Shown in pieces: positions 37,765 to 46,735 of a stretch of 64,000 nucleotides of DNA. Each line of letters opens with the position of its first letter. Position 1 is the stretch's first letter. Below the pieces are notes generated by a model, which was not told the origin of the DNA, ran no database searches, and saw nothing but the letters and a program-made list of their open reading frames with translations. The stretch is taken from positions 1,871,501 through 1,935,500 of the forward strand of contig NZ_CP043489.1 of the NCBI RefSeq assembly GCF_008330945.1. The letters are read 5' to 3'. The position numbers and the translations under genes were made by a program. Source of the DNA: Labrys sp. KNU-23 (GTDB lineage: Bacteria; Pseudomonadota; Alphaproteobacteria; Rhizobiales; Labraceae).

Positions 37765-38394
37765 ATGCCCTCCTTCGACGTGTTGCTCGCCTTCATCGTC
37801 ACGACGGCCCTGTTTTCCGTGCTGCCGGGCCCTTCCATGCTCTATGCGGCGGCCAGAACCATGGCGGGCGGGCGCCAAGCCGGGCTGATGGCAGCGCTCG
37901 GCCTGCATCTGGGTGCCTATGTCCATGTCGCCGCCGCAGCCGCCGGCCTGTCGGTGCTGTTCCATGCGGTGCCCATCGTTTATGCCGGCGTCAAGCTCGC
38001 CGGCGCCCTCTATCTGATCTGGCTTGGCATCACCCTGTTCCGGGCGCGGCAAAGCACGGATGCCGGGACGACCGGCGCCACTCGCTCGGCCCGCCAGGCC
38101 TTCGCGCAAAGCATCACCGTCGAGGTGCTCAACCCGAAGACGGCTCTGTTTTTCCTGGCCTTCCTGCCGCAATTCGTCGACGGCGCAGCCTCTTTCCCGC
38201 TCTGGCTGCAATTTGCCATCCTGGGCACGGTCGCCAATATCCTGTTCGGGCTCGTCGATATCGTCGTCGTCATGCTGGCCACCGTGATCATCGGCCGGCT
38301 CAAGCGCTCCTCCGGCGTGCAGAGGCTGATGCGCCGCGTCGGCGGGGCGATCCTGGTCGGCATGGGCGTCCATCTCGCCCTGCAGAGGGGCTAG
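37765..38394 (+). CDS. LysE/RhtB-family amino-acid exporter
   Basis: Inner-membrane exporter of the LysE superfamily, 209 residues and about six helices. The family signature FSVLPGPSMLYAAARTMAGG is near the start and VEVLNPKTALFFLAFLPQFV is the central conserved stretch. ATG at 37765 begins MPSFDVLLAFIVTTALF; an upstream ATG at 37723 would add 14 basic residues. Substrates of relatives include lysine, threonine and homoserine lactone; the specific one cannot be told. Confidence 0.92.
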   Translation: MPSFDVLLAFIVTTALFSVLPGPSMLYAAARTMAGGRQAGLMAALGLHLGAYVHVAAAAAGLSVLFHAVPIVYAGVKLAGALYLIWLGITLFRARQSTDAGTTGATRSARQAFAQSITVEVLNPKTALFFLAFLPQFVDGAASFPLWLQFAILGTVANILFGLVDIVVVMLATVIIGRLKRSSGVQRLMRRVGGAILVGMGVHLALQRG

Positions 38395-38431
38395 CCAAGG
38401 CCACGGCGTTGATCGCGCAAACCGGGCGGGC

Positions 38432-38776
38432 TTAGCCGCATTGCTGCGTGACGAGCCCCTGATAGAAGCCGAGCTCGGTCACCCGTGCCGACCAGTCGGC
38501 ATCGGGGTTCAGCTGCGCCGTCCCACATCGCCGCATCACGGGAGCCGCTGTTTTCAGCATCTCGACACGCCGCCGGTAGACCTGGCAGATAGCCGCCTTG
38601 TCAGTCCCGCTGACGGCTCTCAGTTCCCGATCCGAAGCCCGCATGGCCTGTTCCGCCTCCACAACCTCAGTGGTGCAGGCGGATCTGTAGGGCGAGAGGA
38701 CGACCCACGACGCCAGGAAGGCGATCGCGGCTGCCGTCACGAGAAGGGGCGTCTTCCACCTCTTGAGTAACGGCAT
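38432..38776 (-). CDS. Hypothetical protein with N-terminal signal anchor
   Basis: A 114-residue protein with one N-terminal hydrophobic segment (LLVTAAAIAFLASWVVLS) and a mature part containing cysteines in SACTTE, AICQVY, RRCGTA and TQQCG, which suggests disulfides in the periplasm. I do not recognise the family. It converges on the LysE-type gene, 37 bases between stops. The 248 bases upstream to the MFS gene hold nothing I can name. Confidence 0.65.
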   Translation of the reverse strand: MPLLKRWKTPLLVTAAAIAFLASWVVLSPYRSACTTEVVEAEQAMRASDRELRAVSGTDKAAICQVYRRRVEMLKTAAPVMRRCGTAQLNPDADWSARVTELGFYQGLVTQQCG

Positions 38777-39024
38777 GGAGATGACCTCGGGTTCTGCTTT
38801 TTCTCCCTCAATCGGATTCGTAACGTTGTTCCGTCTCGGATCAAGGACTTCCTCGCTAGATGAAATTCCGCCATGCGCCCTATGATCGGGTCACAGCCAT
38901 CATGCCCCTTCGCCAGAGCGCCGGTTTTCGACGCATAGCCCTGTTGACCGGCAAATAGCATATGGGCGCCGGCGTGCCGAGGGGACCCCGAGCCCCTCTG
39001 ACGCCGGCGCAATATCGAGGCCCC

Positions 39025-40242
39025 TCACCCGGCAGGAGCCAATTGCTCCCTTGCCTTGGCAAAAGGCCGGAAGGTCAGCGCGATCAGCGTGGCCGCGATG
39101 CCCATGCCCCAGGAGCCGACATAGAGCCACATATAGGTGTTGAAGTGGTCGTAGATCATGCCTCCAAGCAGCGGGCCGAGTGACATGCCCAGGCTGCCGG
39201 CCATCGCCGTACCGCCGATGATGGTGCCCATCATCTTGAGCGGGAAGTTCTCGCGCACGATCACGGCGTAGAGCGGCATCACGCCAGCATAGATGAAGCC
39301 CACTACCATGGCCACGGCGTAGAACTGGCCGAGCTGGCTAGCAAAGGCATAGAACAGCACGCCGAAGGCCTGGGCGAACAGTCCGATCACCAGCATGCGC
39401 TGGGCGCCGAAGCGGTCGCCCATCAGGCCGAAGCCGATGCGCCCGAACATGCCAGCAAGGCCCTCGACACTGTAGATGGTGACGGCAGCGATCATCGGGA
39501 TGCCGCAAGTCACGGCATAGCTCACCGTGTGGAAGATCGGCCCCGAATGCGTGGCGCAGCAGAAGAAATTGGCCAGCATCAGCACGATGAACTGCGGCGA
39601 GCGCACCGCCTGGCGCACCGTCATGTCCGACTGTGGCTCGTCCGCCAGCGCCGCCTCGTTGCCCTCGCTGAGCGCGGGCGGCCGCCGCAAGAACAGGGAG
39701 GCTGGAATCATGGTGGCGGCGGCAATGCCGGCAAGAATCAGCATCGAGGTGCGCCAGTCATATTTGGTAACCAGCCAGGCGGCGAGCGGCGCCATGGTCA
39801 TCGGCGCCATGCCCATGCCGGCCGAGACCAGCGACACGGCGAGGCTGCGCTGGGTATCGAACCAGCCGGTAACGCAGGCCATCATCGGTGCGAACATCGC
39901 AGCAGTCGCCGCCCCCACCAGCACGCCGAAGACGAGCTGGAATTCGATCAGCGATCCGGCCTGGCTGGCCAGCGCCAGGCTGGCGACGAGACCGATCGAG
40001 CCGGCCAGCACGACCGGGCGCGGACCGAAACGGTCCGACAGATTGCCCCAGACCATGCTGGCCAGCGCCATCGCCAGGAAACCGAAGGTCATGGCGGTGG
40101 AAATGCCGGTCACTGACCAGCCCGTTGCCGCCGACATGGGTTTGAGGAAAACCGGCAGCGAAAACATCGCGCCGATGGCAACGCATCCGAGCAAGCCGCC
40201 CGCGGCGACGATCACCCAACGATAGGAATTCTTGTCCATCAT
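39025..40242 (-). CDS. MFS transporter, OFA-like
   Basis: Major facilitator protein, about 405 residues, 12 membrane segments. The loop GNLSDRFGPRPVVLAGSIGL is the classic motif after helix 2, and GRIGFGLMGDRFGAQRMLV repeats it in the second half. The start MMDKNSYRWVIVAAGGLLGC resembles oxalate/formate-antiporter-type carriers of organic anions. ATG at 40242 is used; the frame extends 13 codons into a repeat. No metabolic partner gene is adjacent. Confidence 0.9.
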   Translation of the reverse strand: MMDKNSYRWVIVAAGGLLGCVAIGAMFSLPVFLKPMSAATGWSVTGISTAMTFGFLAMALASMVWGNLSDRFGPRPVVLAGSIGLVASLALASQAGSLIEFQLVFGVLVGAATAAMFAPMMACVTGWFDTQRSLAVSLVSAGMGMAPMTMAPLAAWLVTKYDWRTSMLILAGIAAATMIPASLFLRRPPALSEGNEAALADEPQSDMTVRQAVRSPQFIVLMLANFFCCATHSGPIFHTVSYAVTCGIPMIAAVTIYSVEGLAGMFGRIGFGLMGDRFGAQRMLVIGLFAQAFGVLFYAFASQLGQFYAVAMVVGFIYAGVMPLYAVIVRENFPLKMMGTIIGGTAMAGSLGMSLGPLLGGMIYDHFNTYMWLYVGSWGMGIAATLIALTFRPFAKAREQLAPAG

Positions 40243-40279
40243 GGTCCACCCGTTCCTGTGCCGCGGCCCATCGCGTCTC

Positions 40280-40373
40280 ACGCTTTGCCGCGAAGCGGCA
40301 GGAAACGCAAAGACGCGGTGAAACGAGGTGCCGAAGCAAACGAGCGTTCATGTCTGAACAAGGCTTGCTCCAG
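40280..40373. repeat. Family A repeat, diverged copy 4
   Basis: CACGCTTTGCCGCGAAGCGG then GAAACGCAAAGACGCGG and AGCAAACGAGCGTTCATGTC, ending GGCTTGCTCCAGG, align with copies 1-3 but are diverged. It lies in the 441-base gap 40243-40683 upstream of the MFS gene. The only other item there is the mini-hairpin at 40669-40688. Confidence 0.7.
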
Positions 40374-40668
40374 GCCTACCGCGGCGATACCTCAAGGACG
40401 CACGAGCAACTGACGATCCGACATGCGGTTGCAAAATTATTCTGGTTGCAAAACGCTATCAGAAAATTCACCGAGTGCAAACCGGGCATGACGGGCAAGG
40501 AACGAACTGGCCAGTCTCCCCTGCTGCCGTCTCAGATCGGCTTCGTCGTCGCAAGCCTCCCATTCGGCCGAGCTTTGCCCCGGCCGGTGATTGCGACCCT
40601 GCCATTGGCGGTGATGGAGGTGGGAGTAACAAATCCGGCGATATTTCCGCGATGGACGGGAAACGGCT

Positions 40669-40688
40669 CCAGAGCGCTGTGCTCTAGG
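40669..40688 (-). terminator. Mini family A hairpin at the tetR stop
   Basis: CCAGAGC-gctgt-GCTCTAGG looks like only the two ends of a family A element joined. It overlaps the stop codon of the TetR gene and may terminate it. Confidence 0.5.
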
Positions 40689-41274
40689 GGTGACGCAAGC
40701 CCGTCGCCAGGGCGCGGAAAGTCTCCACGGCCTTGGGCAGGACCTTCTCGGGATCCTCGCTCGCGGCGATCCACAGGGCCGCGTTGAGCGCGGACGCGCT
40801 CAGGAGCCGGGCCGCGGCCTCGGCATCCACCGGCTTCATGATGCCTTGCCCGATCAGGCGTTCGACCGTCCGCTTGGTTGCCTGCAGGCAGTTGTTCTGG
40901 CTGGGCCATTGCGAGGGATCTCCGAGGACCGCCGGCCCGTCCCTGAGAACGATGCGCTGCACCTCGGGATCGAGCGCCATCTCGATATAGGCCACGCCCT
41001 CGATCAGAAGGCCTTCCCATTCGTCCTGGACAAGGGCGGCAGCCTCGTGCGCGCGCGCCGCCATCTCGGCGTCGATCTGGTTGACCACGGCTGCCAGAAG
41101 CCCGCGCTTGTCGCCGAAATTGTGGTAGAGCGCACCCCGCGTCAGTCCGACCTCGGCCGTCAGTTCATCCATCGAAGCCGCAGCATAGCCGGCTTTTGCA
41201 AAAGCCCTGCGCGCAGCCGCAACCAGCTTGGCGCGATTCTCCTCCATCGTCTCGGCCCGACGTCTGGCAGCCAT
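40684..41274 (-). CDS. TetR-family transcriptional regulator
   Basis: A 196-residue TetR repressor: RAKLVAAARRAFAKAGYAAA, then ASMDELTAEVGLTRGALYHNFGDKRG (helix-turn-helix), and a ligand domain with LDPEVQRIVLRDGPAVLGDP. ATG at 41274 follows AAAGGAG at ideal spacing, so the longer frame to 41409 is rejected. It is divergent from a RidA gene, and three copies of a 13-base site ATACN5GTAT lie between the two starts, which suggests autoregulation plus control of ridA. Confidence 0.95.
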   Translation of the reverse strand: MAARRRAETMEENRAKLVAAARRAFAKAGYAAASMDELTAEVGLTRGALYHNFGDKRGLLAAVVNQIDAEMAARAHEAAALVQDEWEGLLIEGVAYIEMALDPEVQRIVLRDGPAVLGDPSQWPSQNNCLQATKRTVERLIGQGIMKPVDAEAAARLLSASALNAALWIAASEDPEKVLPKAVETFRALATGLRHP

Positions 41275-41289
41275 CACAGCTCCTTTCAT

Positions 41290-41352
41290 ATACGCATCGT
41301 ATCTGGGTTGACATACAGCACGTATGTCCATACATCCAAATACGGAACGTAT
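41290..41352. promoter_or_regulatory. Three 13-base palindromic sites, likely TetR operators
   Basis: ATACGCATCGTAT at 41290-41302, ATACAGCACGTAT at 41313-41325 (within ACATAC-N5-GTATGT) and ATACGGAACGTAT at 41340-41352. Centres are 23 and 27 bases apart. The first sits 16 bases upstream of the tetR start. Confidence 0.75.
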
Positions 41353-41441
41353 ATCAAATGTGACAGGGCCATGTGAAGCCCCCTGCGGTTGCCGATCGAA
41401 GCATCGCACGTCACCTGATCACGAAGAAGAGGACTGAAGAT

Positions 41442-41843
41442 ATGGCACAGCGTGAGGCAATTTTCCCCGCGGATCGGCATGCGCTCTATGAGGCGCATGG
41501 CTATTCGGCGGCGATCCGGTCGGGCGACCTTCTGTTCGTTGCGGGCCAGGTCGGCAGCCGCCCGGATGGCACGCCGGAGCCCGATTTCCGCCGCCAGGTC
41601 GAACTAGCCTTCGACAATCTGCAGGCAACGCTGAAGGCGGCGGGCGCCGGCTTCGACGATATCGTCGACATCACCAGCTTCCATACCGATCCCCAGAACC
41701 AGTTCGAGACCATCATGGCCGTCAAGAACCAGATCTTTGACCGGCCTCCCTATCCGAACTGGACGGCCATCGGCGTGAACTGGCTGGCGGGTTTCGACTT
41801 CGAGATCAAGGTCATCGCCCGCATTCCCGAAAACGTAAACTGA
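41442..41843 (+). CDS. RidA-family protein
   Basis: Small trimeric RidA/YjgF-type enzyme, 133 residues, which in the founding members deaminates reactive enamines. The family region SAAIRSGDLLFVAGQVGSRP is clear, with ITSFHTDPQNQFETIMAVKN and a C-terminal PPYPNWTAIGVNWLAGFDF; the Arg of archetypal RidA near the end is not in the usual place, so it may belong to a Rid2-7 group. ATG at 41442 is chosen; upstream codons lie in the operator region. Control by the divergent TetR is likely. Confidence 0.92.
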   Translation: MAQREAIFPADRHALYEAHGYSAAIRSGDLLFVAGQVGSRPDGTPEPDFRRQVELAFDNLQATLKAAGAGFDDIVDITSFHTDPQNQFETIMAVKNQIFDRPPYPNWTAIGVNWLAGFDFEIKVIARIPENVN

Positions 41844-41974
41844 CTCGGGGCGATACACGCGCGCGTCACGGCAGGAAGTGTATTGGCAGGATCTCGAAAT
41901 GGCCTCAACCCGTTGGGCCTGGGGGCCGAGTTCCAATATGCCATTTCCATCTCCTGCCAGACCGCCCGGCATTC

Positions 41975-42661
41975 ATGAGCATCACCAAACTCCTGAAATC
42001 CTTTTGGGGGATTCCGGCAGCCCTGGGGGCGGGAATCGTTGAAAGCGCGATCCTGCTTTCCAACCTCGGCTTGGAATGGCGACTCATCCTGGTTGCTTTT
42101 ATCGATGTCTGCCTGGTCGTAGCGGTCCTGCAACTGCTTTATCAATGGGCCAGACCTGCAGGAGCAGCCAGCCCTCCTCCAAATACTGCCTTCTTTGTCA
42201 TCGCCGCGGGCCTCTCAATGATCCTGGCCAACACAGCGAGCTATTTTCTAGCCCACGCCGTGATCGCCCGGACGTCGGTGCAAATCATCGAAGGCCCCTC
42301 CGCCGCAGGCAACCACCTCGAGATCTTCGGCTCCAGCAGCGTCGTGCAGGCTTTCATCTCCGTGCCGCCCAAAGTGGCCTGCCGCACCTATGACATTGCC
42401 GGCTGGGACCGAGCCGTCAGCCTGAAGGTCAACGCCGGCGGCCCTGCCCCCGGCTACCAGGTCCAGGGCCTGGTTCGTCCGCAGGCGATCATCGTCGACT
42501 GCGGGGCAAATACGCTGAGCGACCAACGGGTGCAGGTGACACCGGCAGACGCCCAGGTTCTGCGGACTGCGGACGTTGATGGACTAGGTCGGACGATCTG
42601 GATGGTGGGAGGGATCATATGGTTTATCGGCATCTGCCTTTCTTGGCGATTTTTCCGATAA
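41975..42661 (+). CDS. Membrane protein of unknown function with an extracytoplasmic domain
   Basis: A 228-residue protein with hydrophobic segments at about 13-32, 38-58 and 74-96, a soluble domain of about 110 residues (from HAVIARTSVQIIEGPSAAGN), and a final segment near 207-225 (IWMVGGIIWFIGICLSW). The soluble part, between helices 3 and 4, should face the periplasm and has cysteines in KVACRTYD and IIVDCGAN. I recognise no family. The next gene starts inside its last 43 bases in another frame, so they are coupled. Confidence 0.7.
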   Translation: MSITKLLKSFWGIPAALGAGIVESAILLSNLGLEWRLILVAFIDVCLVVAVLQLLYQWARPAGAASPPPNTAFFVIAAGLSMILANTASYFLAHAVIARTSVQIIEGPSAAGNHLEIFGSSSVVQAFISVPPKVACRTYDIAGWDRAVSLKVNAGGPAPGYQVQGLVRPQAIIVDCGANTLSDQRVQVTPADAQVLRTADVDGLGRTIWMVGGIIWFIGICLSWRFFR

Positions 42662-43242
42662 TTGCATCGCTGACGATGATTTCATCAGCCACGAGTGACG
42701 AAAATCCGCTCCCTCATCGGGGACGCGTCGTCGACCAGGACACCACAAACCCGTTGCGGGCCGAAGTGCGAGCCTGGGCGGCCGGGGTCCAGGTCGTGCC
42801 CGACGGCTCCTGCCAAAAGGAAGCGAGTGCGGACGCCAAGCGCCTGGACGTTGCACGCACGTCCGATCAGGGAAGCTTCGACATCCGGCTCGGTTCCCAA
42901 ACTCGCCTCTACACCATCGTTGCTTGTGCCGACAACTATCAGCCTGCCCTCGAGGAGAACCTGCCGAACACCAAAACCCGTAAGACCGTGGTGCCCTACC
43001 CGATCACCCTGGCGCCCCTCGGCACCCCCTATGCCAAGAGCGGCGAATTCCAGGACGATGTCCAGCTCACGGTGGCATCCACGCTCAACCGCCTGGCCAA
43101 TCTGCGCAGACAGAACCCCGAGGGCTTCGATAGCGCCATGGCCGACTACATCAAACAACTCTCCGAAATCAGACCAGGCCTGGCAAAGCAGCTTTCAGCG
43201 CTCGGTGGCATCGTGCGCGACTGGCAAGGCAAAGTCGAATAG
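42619..43242 (+). CDS. Exported protein of unknown function, beta-sandwich-like repeat
   Basis: A 207-residue protein with a signal sequence (HLPFLAIFPIIASLTMISSA). The first 100 mature residues, RGRVVDQDTTNPLRAEVRAW then DQGSFDIRLGSQTRLYTIVA, resemble a carboxypeptidase-regulatory/transthyretin-like domain; the rest is helical. ATG at 42619 follows GGGAGGGATCAT, a strong ribosome binding site placed inside the preceding gene. It overlaps that gene by 43 bases. Function unknown; the pair may form one envelope unit. Confidence 0.7.
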   Translation: MVYRHLPFLAIFPIIASLTMISSATSDENPLPHRGRVVDQDTTNPLRAEVRAWAAGVQVVPDGSCQKEASADAKRLDVARTSDQGSFDIRLGSQTRLYTIVACADNYQPALEENLPNTKTRKTVVPYPITLAPLGTPYAKSGEFQDDVQLTVASTLNRLANLRRQNPEGFDSAMADYIKQLSEIRPGLAKQLSALGGIVRDWQGKVE

Positions 43243-43279
43243 ACACCAGGTGGATTCCCGGATTTGATCGGGATACGGC

Positions 43280-43349
43280 AAAGCAATCCGGTCTTGGCAA
43301 GGTGTGTCGCCTGCGGCCCCCAGGATTGCTTCGCTGCAGCCGCAATGAC
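43280..43349. repeat. Family B repeat, imperfect pair
   Basis: AAAGCAATCC at 43280-43289 faces GGATTGCTTCGCTGCAGCCG then CAATGAC ending at 43349, between the convergent exported-protein and LysR genes. It is a diverged copy of the element perfect at 54310-54397. Confidence 0.7.
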
Positions 43350-43397
43350 TGAAAACGTACCGAGAAGCGCCCCTTGCTGCGCCTCCTGTTCCGTCGA

Positions 43398-44285
43398 TCA
43401 GGCTGCAAACAGGCACGCCGCCATATAGTCGACGAAAACCCGCACTTTCGGGGAGAGATAGCGATTGGTCGGCCACAGCACGCGGAAGGTGCCGGCCTCG
43501 GCCAGATGCTCTTCCAGCAGCGACACCAGGCTGCCCCGCGCCAGTTCCGAGGCGACGGCGAAGGGCGGCAGGCAGGTGATGCCGAAGGCGCGCTCGGCCA
43601 GGTAGATCAGGGGCTCCAGCGTGCTTGCGACCGTGGTCTGGGGCAGATCGAGCTTGATCTCGCGCCCGTCCCGCACCAGCGGCCAGGGTTCGAGCCTGCC
43701 CGAATTGGCGTAGCGATGGTGAAGGCAGCGGTGGCCGAGCAGGTCTTCCGGCTCGGTCGGCACGCCATGGGCGGCGAGATAAGCGGGTGCCGCGACGATC
43801 CGGTGCTTGAAGGTTCCGAGCTTGCGGCTCATCAGGCGGGTATCCCTGACCTCGCCCGTCCGGATTACCGCGTCGAAGCCTTCCTCGATGACGTCGACCA
43901 GCCGGTCGGTGAAGTCGAGGTCGAGATTGATTTCGGGATACTCAGCCATGAAGGCGGTGATCGTCGGCATCAAGAGCATGCCGGCAAGCGGCAGGCTTAC
44001 GCGCAATTGCCCGCGCGGAGCGGCCTGCGACCGGGATAACTGCGCCTGCGCCGCTTCGAAATCGGATTGGATGCGCCGGCAGGTGTCGAGAAAAAAGCTG
44101 CCCTCCTCGGTCAGCGCCATGCTGCGGGTCGAGCGGTGAAACAGGCGCACGCCCATCTCTTCCTCGAGCCGCGCGATGGCCTTGCCGATGGCCGAGCCCG
44201 ACAGACCCAGGCGCTGCCCCGCCGCCACGAAACTGCCGGCCTCCGCGACATGGATGAAGATACCGAGGGTGCCGAGCTTATCCAT
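43398..44285 (-). CDS. LysR-family transcriptional regulator
   Basis: A 295-residue LysR regulator beginning MDKLGTLGIFIHVAEAGSFV with the DNA-binding helix LGLSGSAIGKAIARLEEEMG. The effector domain contains DLDFTDRLVDVIEEGFDAVI, typical of the AaeR/PecT-like branch. It is divergent from a monooxygenase/MFS pair, and CGGAATAATTTTCCG lies 14 bases upstream of its start, a likely binding site. It probably controls that pair. Confidence 0.93.
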   Translation of the reverse strand: MDKLGTLGIFIHVAEAGSFVAAGQRLGLSGSAIGKAIARLEEEMGVRLFHRSTRSMALTEEGSFFLDTCRRIQSDFEAAQAQLSRSQAAPRGQLRVSLPLAGMLLMPTITAFMAEYPEINLDLDFTDRLVDVIEEGFDAVIRTGEVRDTRLMSRKLGTFKHRIVAAPAYLAAHGVPTEPEDLLGHRCLHHRYANSGRLEPWPLVRDGREIKLDLPQTTVASTLEPLIYLAERAFGITCLPPFAVASELARGSLVSLLEEHLAEAGTFRVLWPTNRYLSPKVRVFVDYMAACLFAA

Positions 44286-44298
44286 GACTCAACCATTG

Positions 44299-44313
44299 CG
44301 GAATAATTTTCCG
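44299..44313. promoter_or_regulatory. CGGAA-N5-TTCCG site in LysR/monooxygenase promoter
   Basis: CGGAATAATTTTCCG, 5-base arms, lies between the divergent starts and close to the LysR gene, as expected of a LysR recognition site. Confidence 0.5.
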
Positions 44314-44407
44314 ATTTGATGTGAATACCGGCTCGTTTATCCGCTATTTCACCACGGATATCCAGATGTCGCCGCGGCCGGCTGCCGCGCTTTCATCGGA
44401 GACGATC

Positions 44408-44761
44408 ATGGATATCAAATCACCCGCCGCCTTCACGGCCTTCCCCACGCCGACGACCTTCATCGTCAACATCATTCACGCCAATCCCGGCCAGCAGGAG
44501 GAGGCCTTCGCGGTCATCCAGGGCGTGGTCCACTATGTGGCCGAGCGCAAGGAAGGCTTCCTGTGGAGCACCCTGGCCAAGAGCACCGACGGACTGACGG
44601 TCGTCAACATCGAGGCGATCCAGGGCGCCGGCAATGTCGAGGAGTTCTTCTCCGACCCCGTATTCGTGGCAAAGTTCCGCAAGCTCGACGAGGCCTCCAG
44701 CAGTGAGTTTCACACCTACACCGTCGGCGACCTTGTCTTGCCGAAGCGCGCAGCGGCCTGA
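44408..44761 (+). CDS. Antibiotic biosynthesis monooxygenase-family (ABM) protein
   Basis: A 117-residue ABM-fold protein: TTFIVNIIHANPGQQEEAFA and VHYVAERKEGFLWSTLAKST form the ferredoxin-like half-barrel of quinol monooxygenase YgiN and heme-degrading relatives. ATG at 44408 is chosen; the frame upstream to 44321 crosses the LysR site. It ends five bases before the MFS gene start, so the two are cotranscribed and both likely answer to the divergent LysR. Substrate unknown. Confidence 0.85.
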   Translation: MDIKSPAAFTAFPTPTTFIVNIIHANPGQQEEAFAVIQGVVHYVAERKEGFLWSTLAKSTDGLTVVNIEAIQGAGNVEEFFSDPVFVAKFRKLDEASSSEFHTYTVGDLVLPKRAAA

Positions 44762-44766
44762 CCGCC

Positions 44767-45963
44767 ATGACGCATGCAGCATCGAGCAGGCCCCACCGGC
44801 CGCTGGCCGGCGGAGGCAGTCTCCCCCTGTCGACCTTGATCGCCCTGGCCCTCGCCGGTTTCATCACCATCCTGACGGAGGCCTTGCCCGCAGGGCTTCT
44901 GCCCGAGATCGCGGGCAGCCTGTCGGTTTCACAATCCTATGCCGGCCAGATGGTCACGATCTACGCGCTCGGATCGTTGCTGGCCGCCATACCGCTGACG
45001 AGCGCGACGCAGGGCCTACGCCGCCGCCCCTTGCTGCTGTTCGCCCTCGCCGGCTTCGCCCTCGCCAACAGCGTCACGGCGATCTCGCCCTTCTACGGCC
45101 TGACCATGGCAGCCCGCTTCCTGGCGGGCATCTCGGCGGGCCTGCTCTGGGCGTTGCTTGCCGGCTATGCTGCGCGCCTGGTGCCCGATCACCAGAAGGG
45201 AAAGGCAATCGCCATCGCCATGATCGGCACACCTGTGGCGCTGTCGATCGGGGTTCCCGCCGCCACCTTCCTCGGCAAGGCCATCGGCTGGGGCCCTTGC
45301 TTCGGTGCGCTCAGCGCCATCGCGGCCCTGTTGATCGTCTGGATTTCGATGAAGCTGCCCGACTTCCCGGGACAGACCGGGGCAAGGCGATCCTCCCTAG
45401 CTGCGGTGCTGGCCATGGCGGGCGTGCGACCGATCCTGTTCGTCACGCTGGCCTTCGTGCTCGCCCACAACCTCCTCTACACCTATATCGCTCCCTTCCT
45501 CCGCCTGGCGGTTCTGGCGGACCAGGTCGACATCATCCTGCTCGCCTTCGGCCTGTTCTCGCTGGTCGGTATCTGGATCGTCGGTGCCTACATCGATCGC
45601 AAGCCGAGGGCCTTGGCTCTGCTCTCCAGCGCCCTCTTTGTCCTGGCTGCCGCAGTGCTGGGGCTGTGGCCGGCTTCCGCTCCCCTCGTCTACGCCGCCG
45701 TCGCCGTCTGGGGCCTGGCGTTCGGCGGGGCGGCCACCCTGTTCCAAACGGCCCTCACCCGCGCGGCCGGTGACGCCACCGATATCGCCCAGTCGATGCT
45801 CGTCACCGCCTGGAACCTGGCGATTGCTGGGGGAGGATTGCTCGGCGGCCTGCTGCTGGACCAGACCGGCGCTACCAGCTTCTCTCCGGCCCTGCTCGTG
45901 CTTCTCATTCCCTGCCTGGTGGTCACCTGGTCGGCGCGGCGGCACGGCTTTCCGCCGTCGTAG
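44767..45963 (+). CDS. MFS transporter, DHA1-like efflux protein
   Basis: Major facilitator protein, 398 residues and 12 segments, of the AraJ/YdeA-type efflux branch: TLIALALAGFITILTEALPA at helix 1 and ARFLAGISAGLLWALLAGYA at helix 4, with GKAIAIAMIGTPVALSIGVP (the antiporter-type helix 5 motif). It follows the ABM gene by five bases. A LysR-controlled pair of small oxygenase and efflux pump suggests handling of a toxic aromatic or quinone compound; that is inference. Confidence 0.93.
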   Translation: MTHAASSRPHRPLAGGGSLPLSTLIALALAGFITILTEALPAGLLPEIAGSLSVSQSYAGQMVTIYALGSLLAAIPLTSATQGLRRRPLLLFALAGFALANSVTAISPFYGLTMAARFLAGISAGLLWALLAGYAARLVPDHQKGKAIAIAMIGTPVALSIGVPAATFLGKAIGWGPCFGALSAIAALLIVWISMKLPDFPGQTGARRSSLAAVLAMAGVRPILFVTLAFVLAHNLLYTYIAPFLRLAVLADQVDIILLAFGLFSLVGIWIVGAYIDRKPRALALLSSALFVLAAAVLGLWPASAPLVYAAVAVWGLAFGGAATLFQTALTRAAGDATDIAQSMLVTAWNLAIAGGGLLGGLLLDQTGATSFSPALLVLLIPCLVVTWSARRHGFPPS

Positions 45964-46021
45964 CGCCCGCCACGTCACGCAGCGGGTCGCTTCAGGGGAA
46001 ACGGCCGGCGTGGGGTTCCGG

Positions 46022-46735
46022 TCATCGCACTTGCGCCAGCTTCAGACGGGCCTCGAGGGCTTCGTGCTCTTCCCTCCGCTCGCTGTAGCGATCCGTGAGA
46101 TAGTCCGAGGCATCGCGTGTCAGCAGGGTGAACTTGACCAGTTCCTCCATCACATCGACGACACGCTCGTAATAGGAAGAGGCTTTCATCCGCCCACCGG
46201 GCGTGAACTCCTCATAGGCCCTGGCCACCGAGGACTGGTTGGGGATGGTGATCATCCGCATCCAGCGGCCGAGCACGCGCATCTGGTTGACGGCATTGAA
46301 GGATTGCGAGCCGCCGGAGACCTGCATCAGCGCCAGCGTCTTGCCCTGGGTCGGCCGCACGGCGCCGATCGACAGCGGGATCCAGTCGATCTGCGCCTTC
46401 ATGATGCCGGTCATGGCGCCATGGCGCTCGGGGCTGCACCAGACCTGCCCCTCCGACCATTCCGACAGCTCCCGCAATTCGCGCACCTTGGGATGGTCTG
46501 CCGGCGCGGCATCGGGAAGCGGCAGGCCGAGAGGATCGAAGATGCGGGTTTCCGCTCCAAAATGCTTGAGCAGCCGTTCCGCTTCCAGGGTCAGCAACTT
46601 GCTGTAGGAGCGTTCCCGCAGCGAGCCATAGAGCAGCAAGATGCGCGGCGGATGTGTCGAGGCCTTCGGCCGCAGACGGTCGAGCGAGGGGATCCGCAGG
46701 CAATCGGGGGTGATATTCGGGAGGTCCTCGATCAT
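46022..46735 (-). CDS. arsH: Arsenical resistance protein ArsH
   Basis: NADPH-dependent FMN reductase that oxidises trivalent organoarsenicals, 237 residues. The flavodoxin-like phosphate loop is [20 protein letters not shown] near residue 35, and [20 protein letters not shown] and [20 protein letters not shown] are ArsH signatures. Last gene of the arsenic operon, its start overlapping the acr3 stop by one base. Cytoplasmic. Confidence 0.96.
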   Translation of the reverse strand: MIEDLPNITPDCLRIPSLDRLRPKASTHPPRILLLYGSLRERSYSKLLTLEAERLLKHFGAETRIFDPLGLPLPDAAPADHPKVRELRELSEWSEGQVWCSPERHGAMTGIMKAQIDWIPLSIGAVRPTQGKTLALMQVSGGSQSFNAVNQMRVLGRWMRMITIPNQSSVARAYEEFTPGGRMKASSYYERVVDVMEELVKFTLLTRDASDYLTDRYSERREEHEALEARLKLAQVR

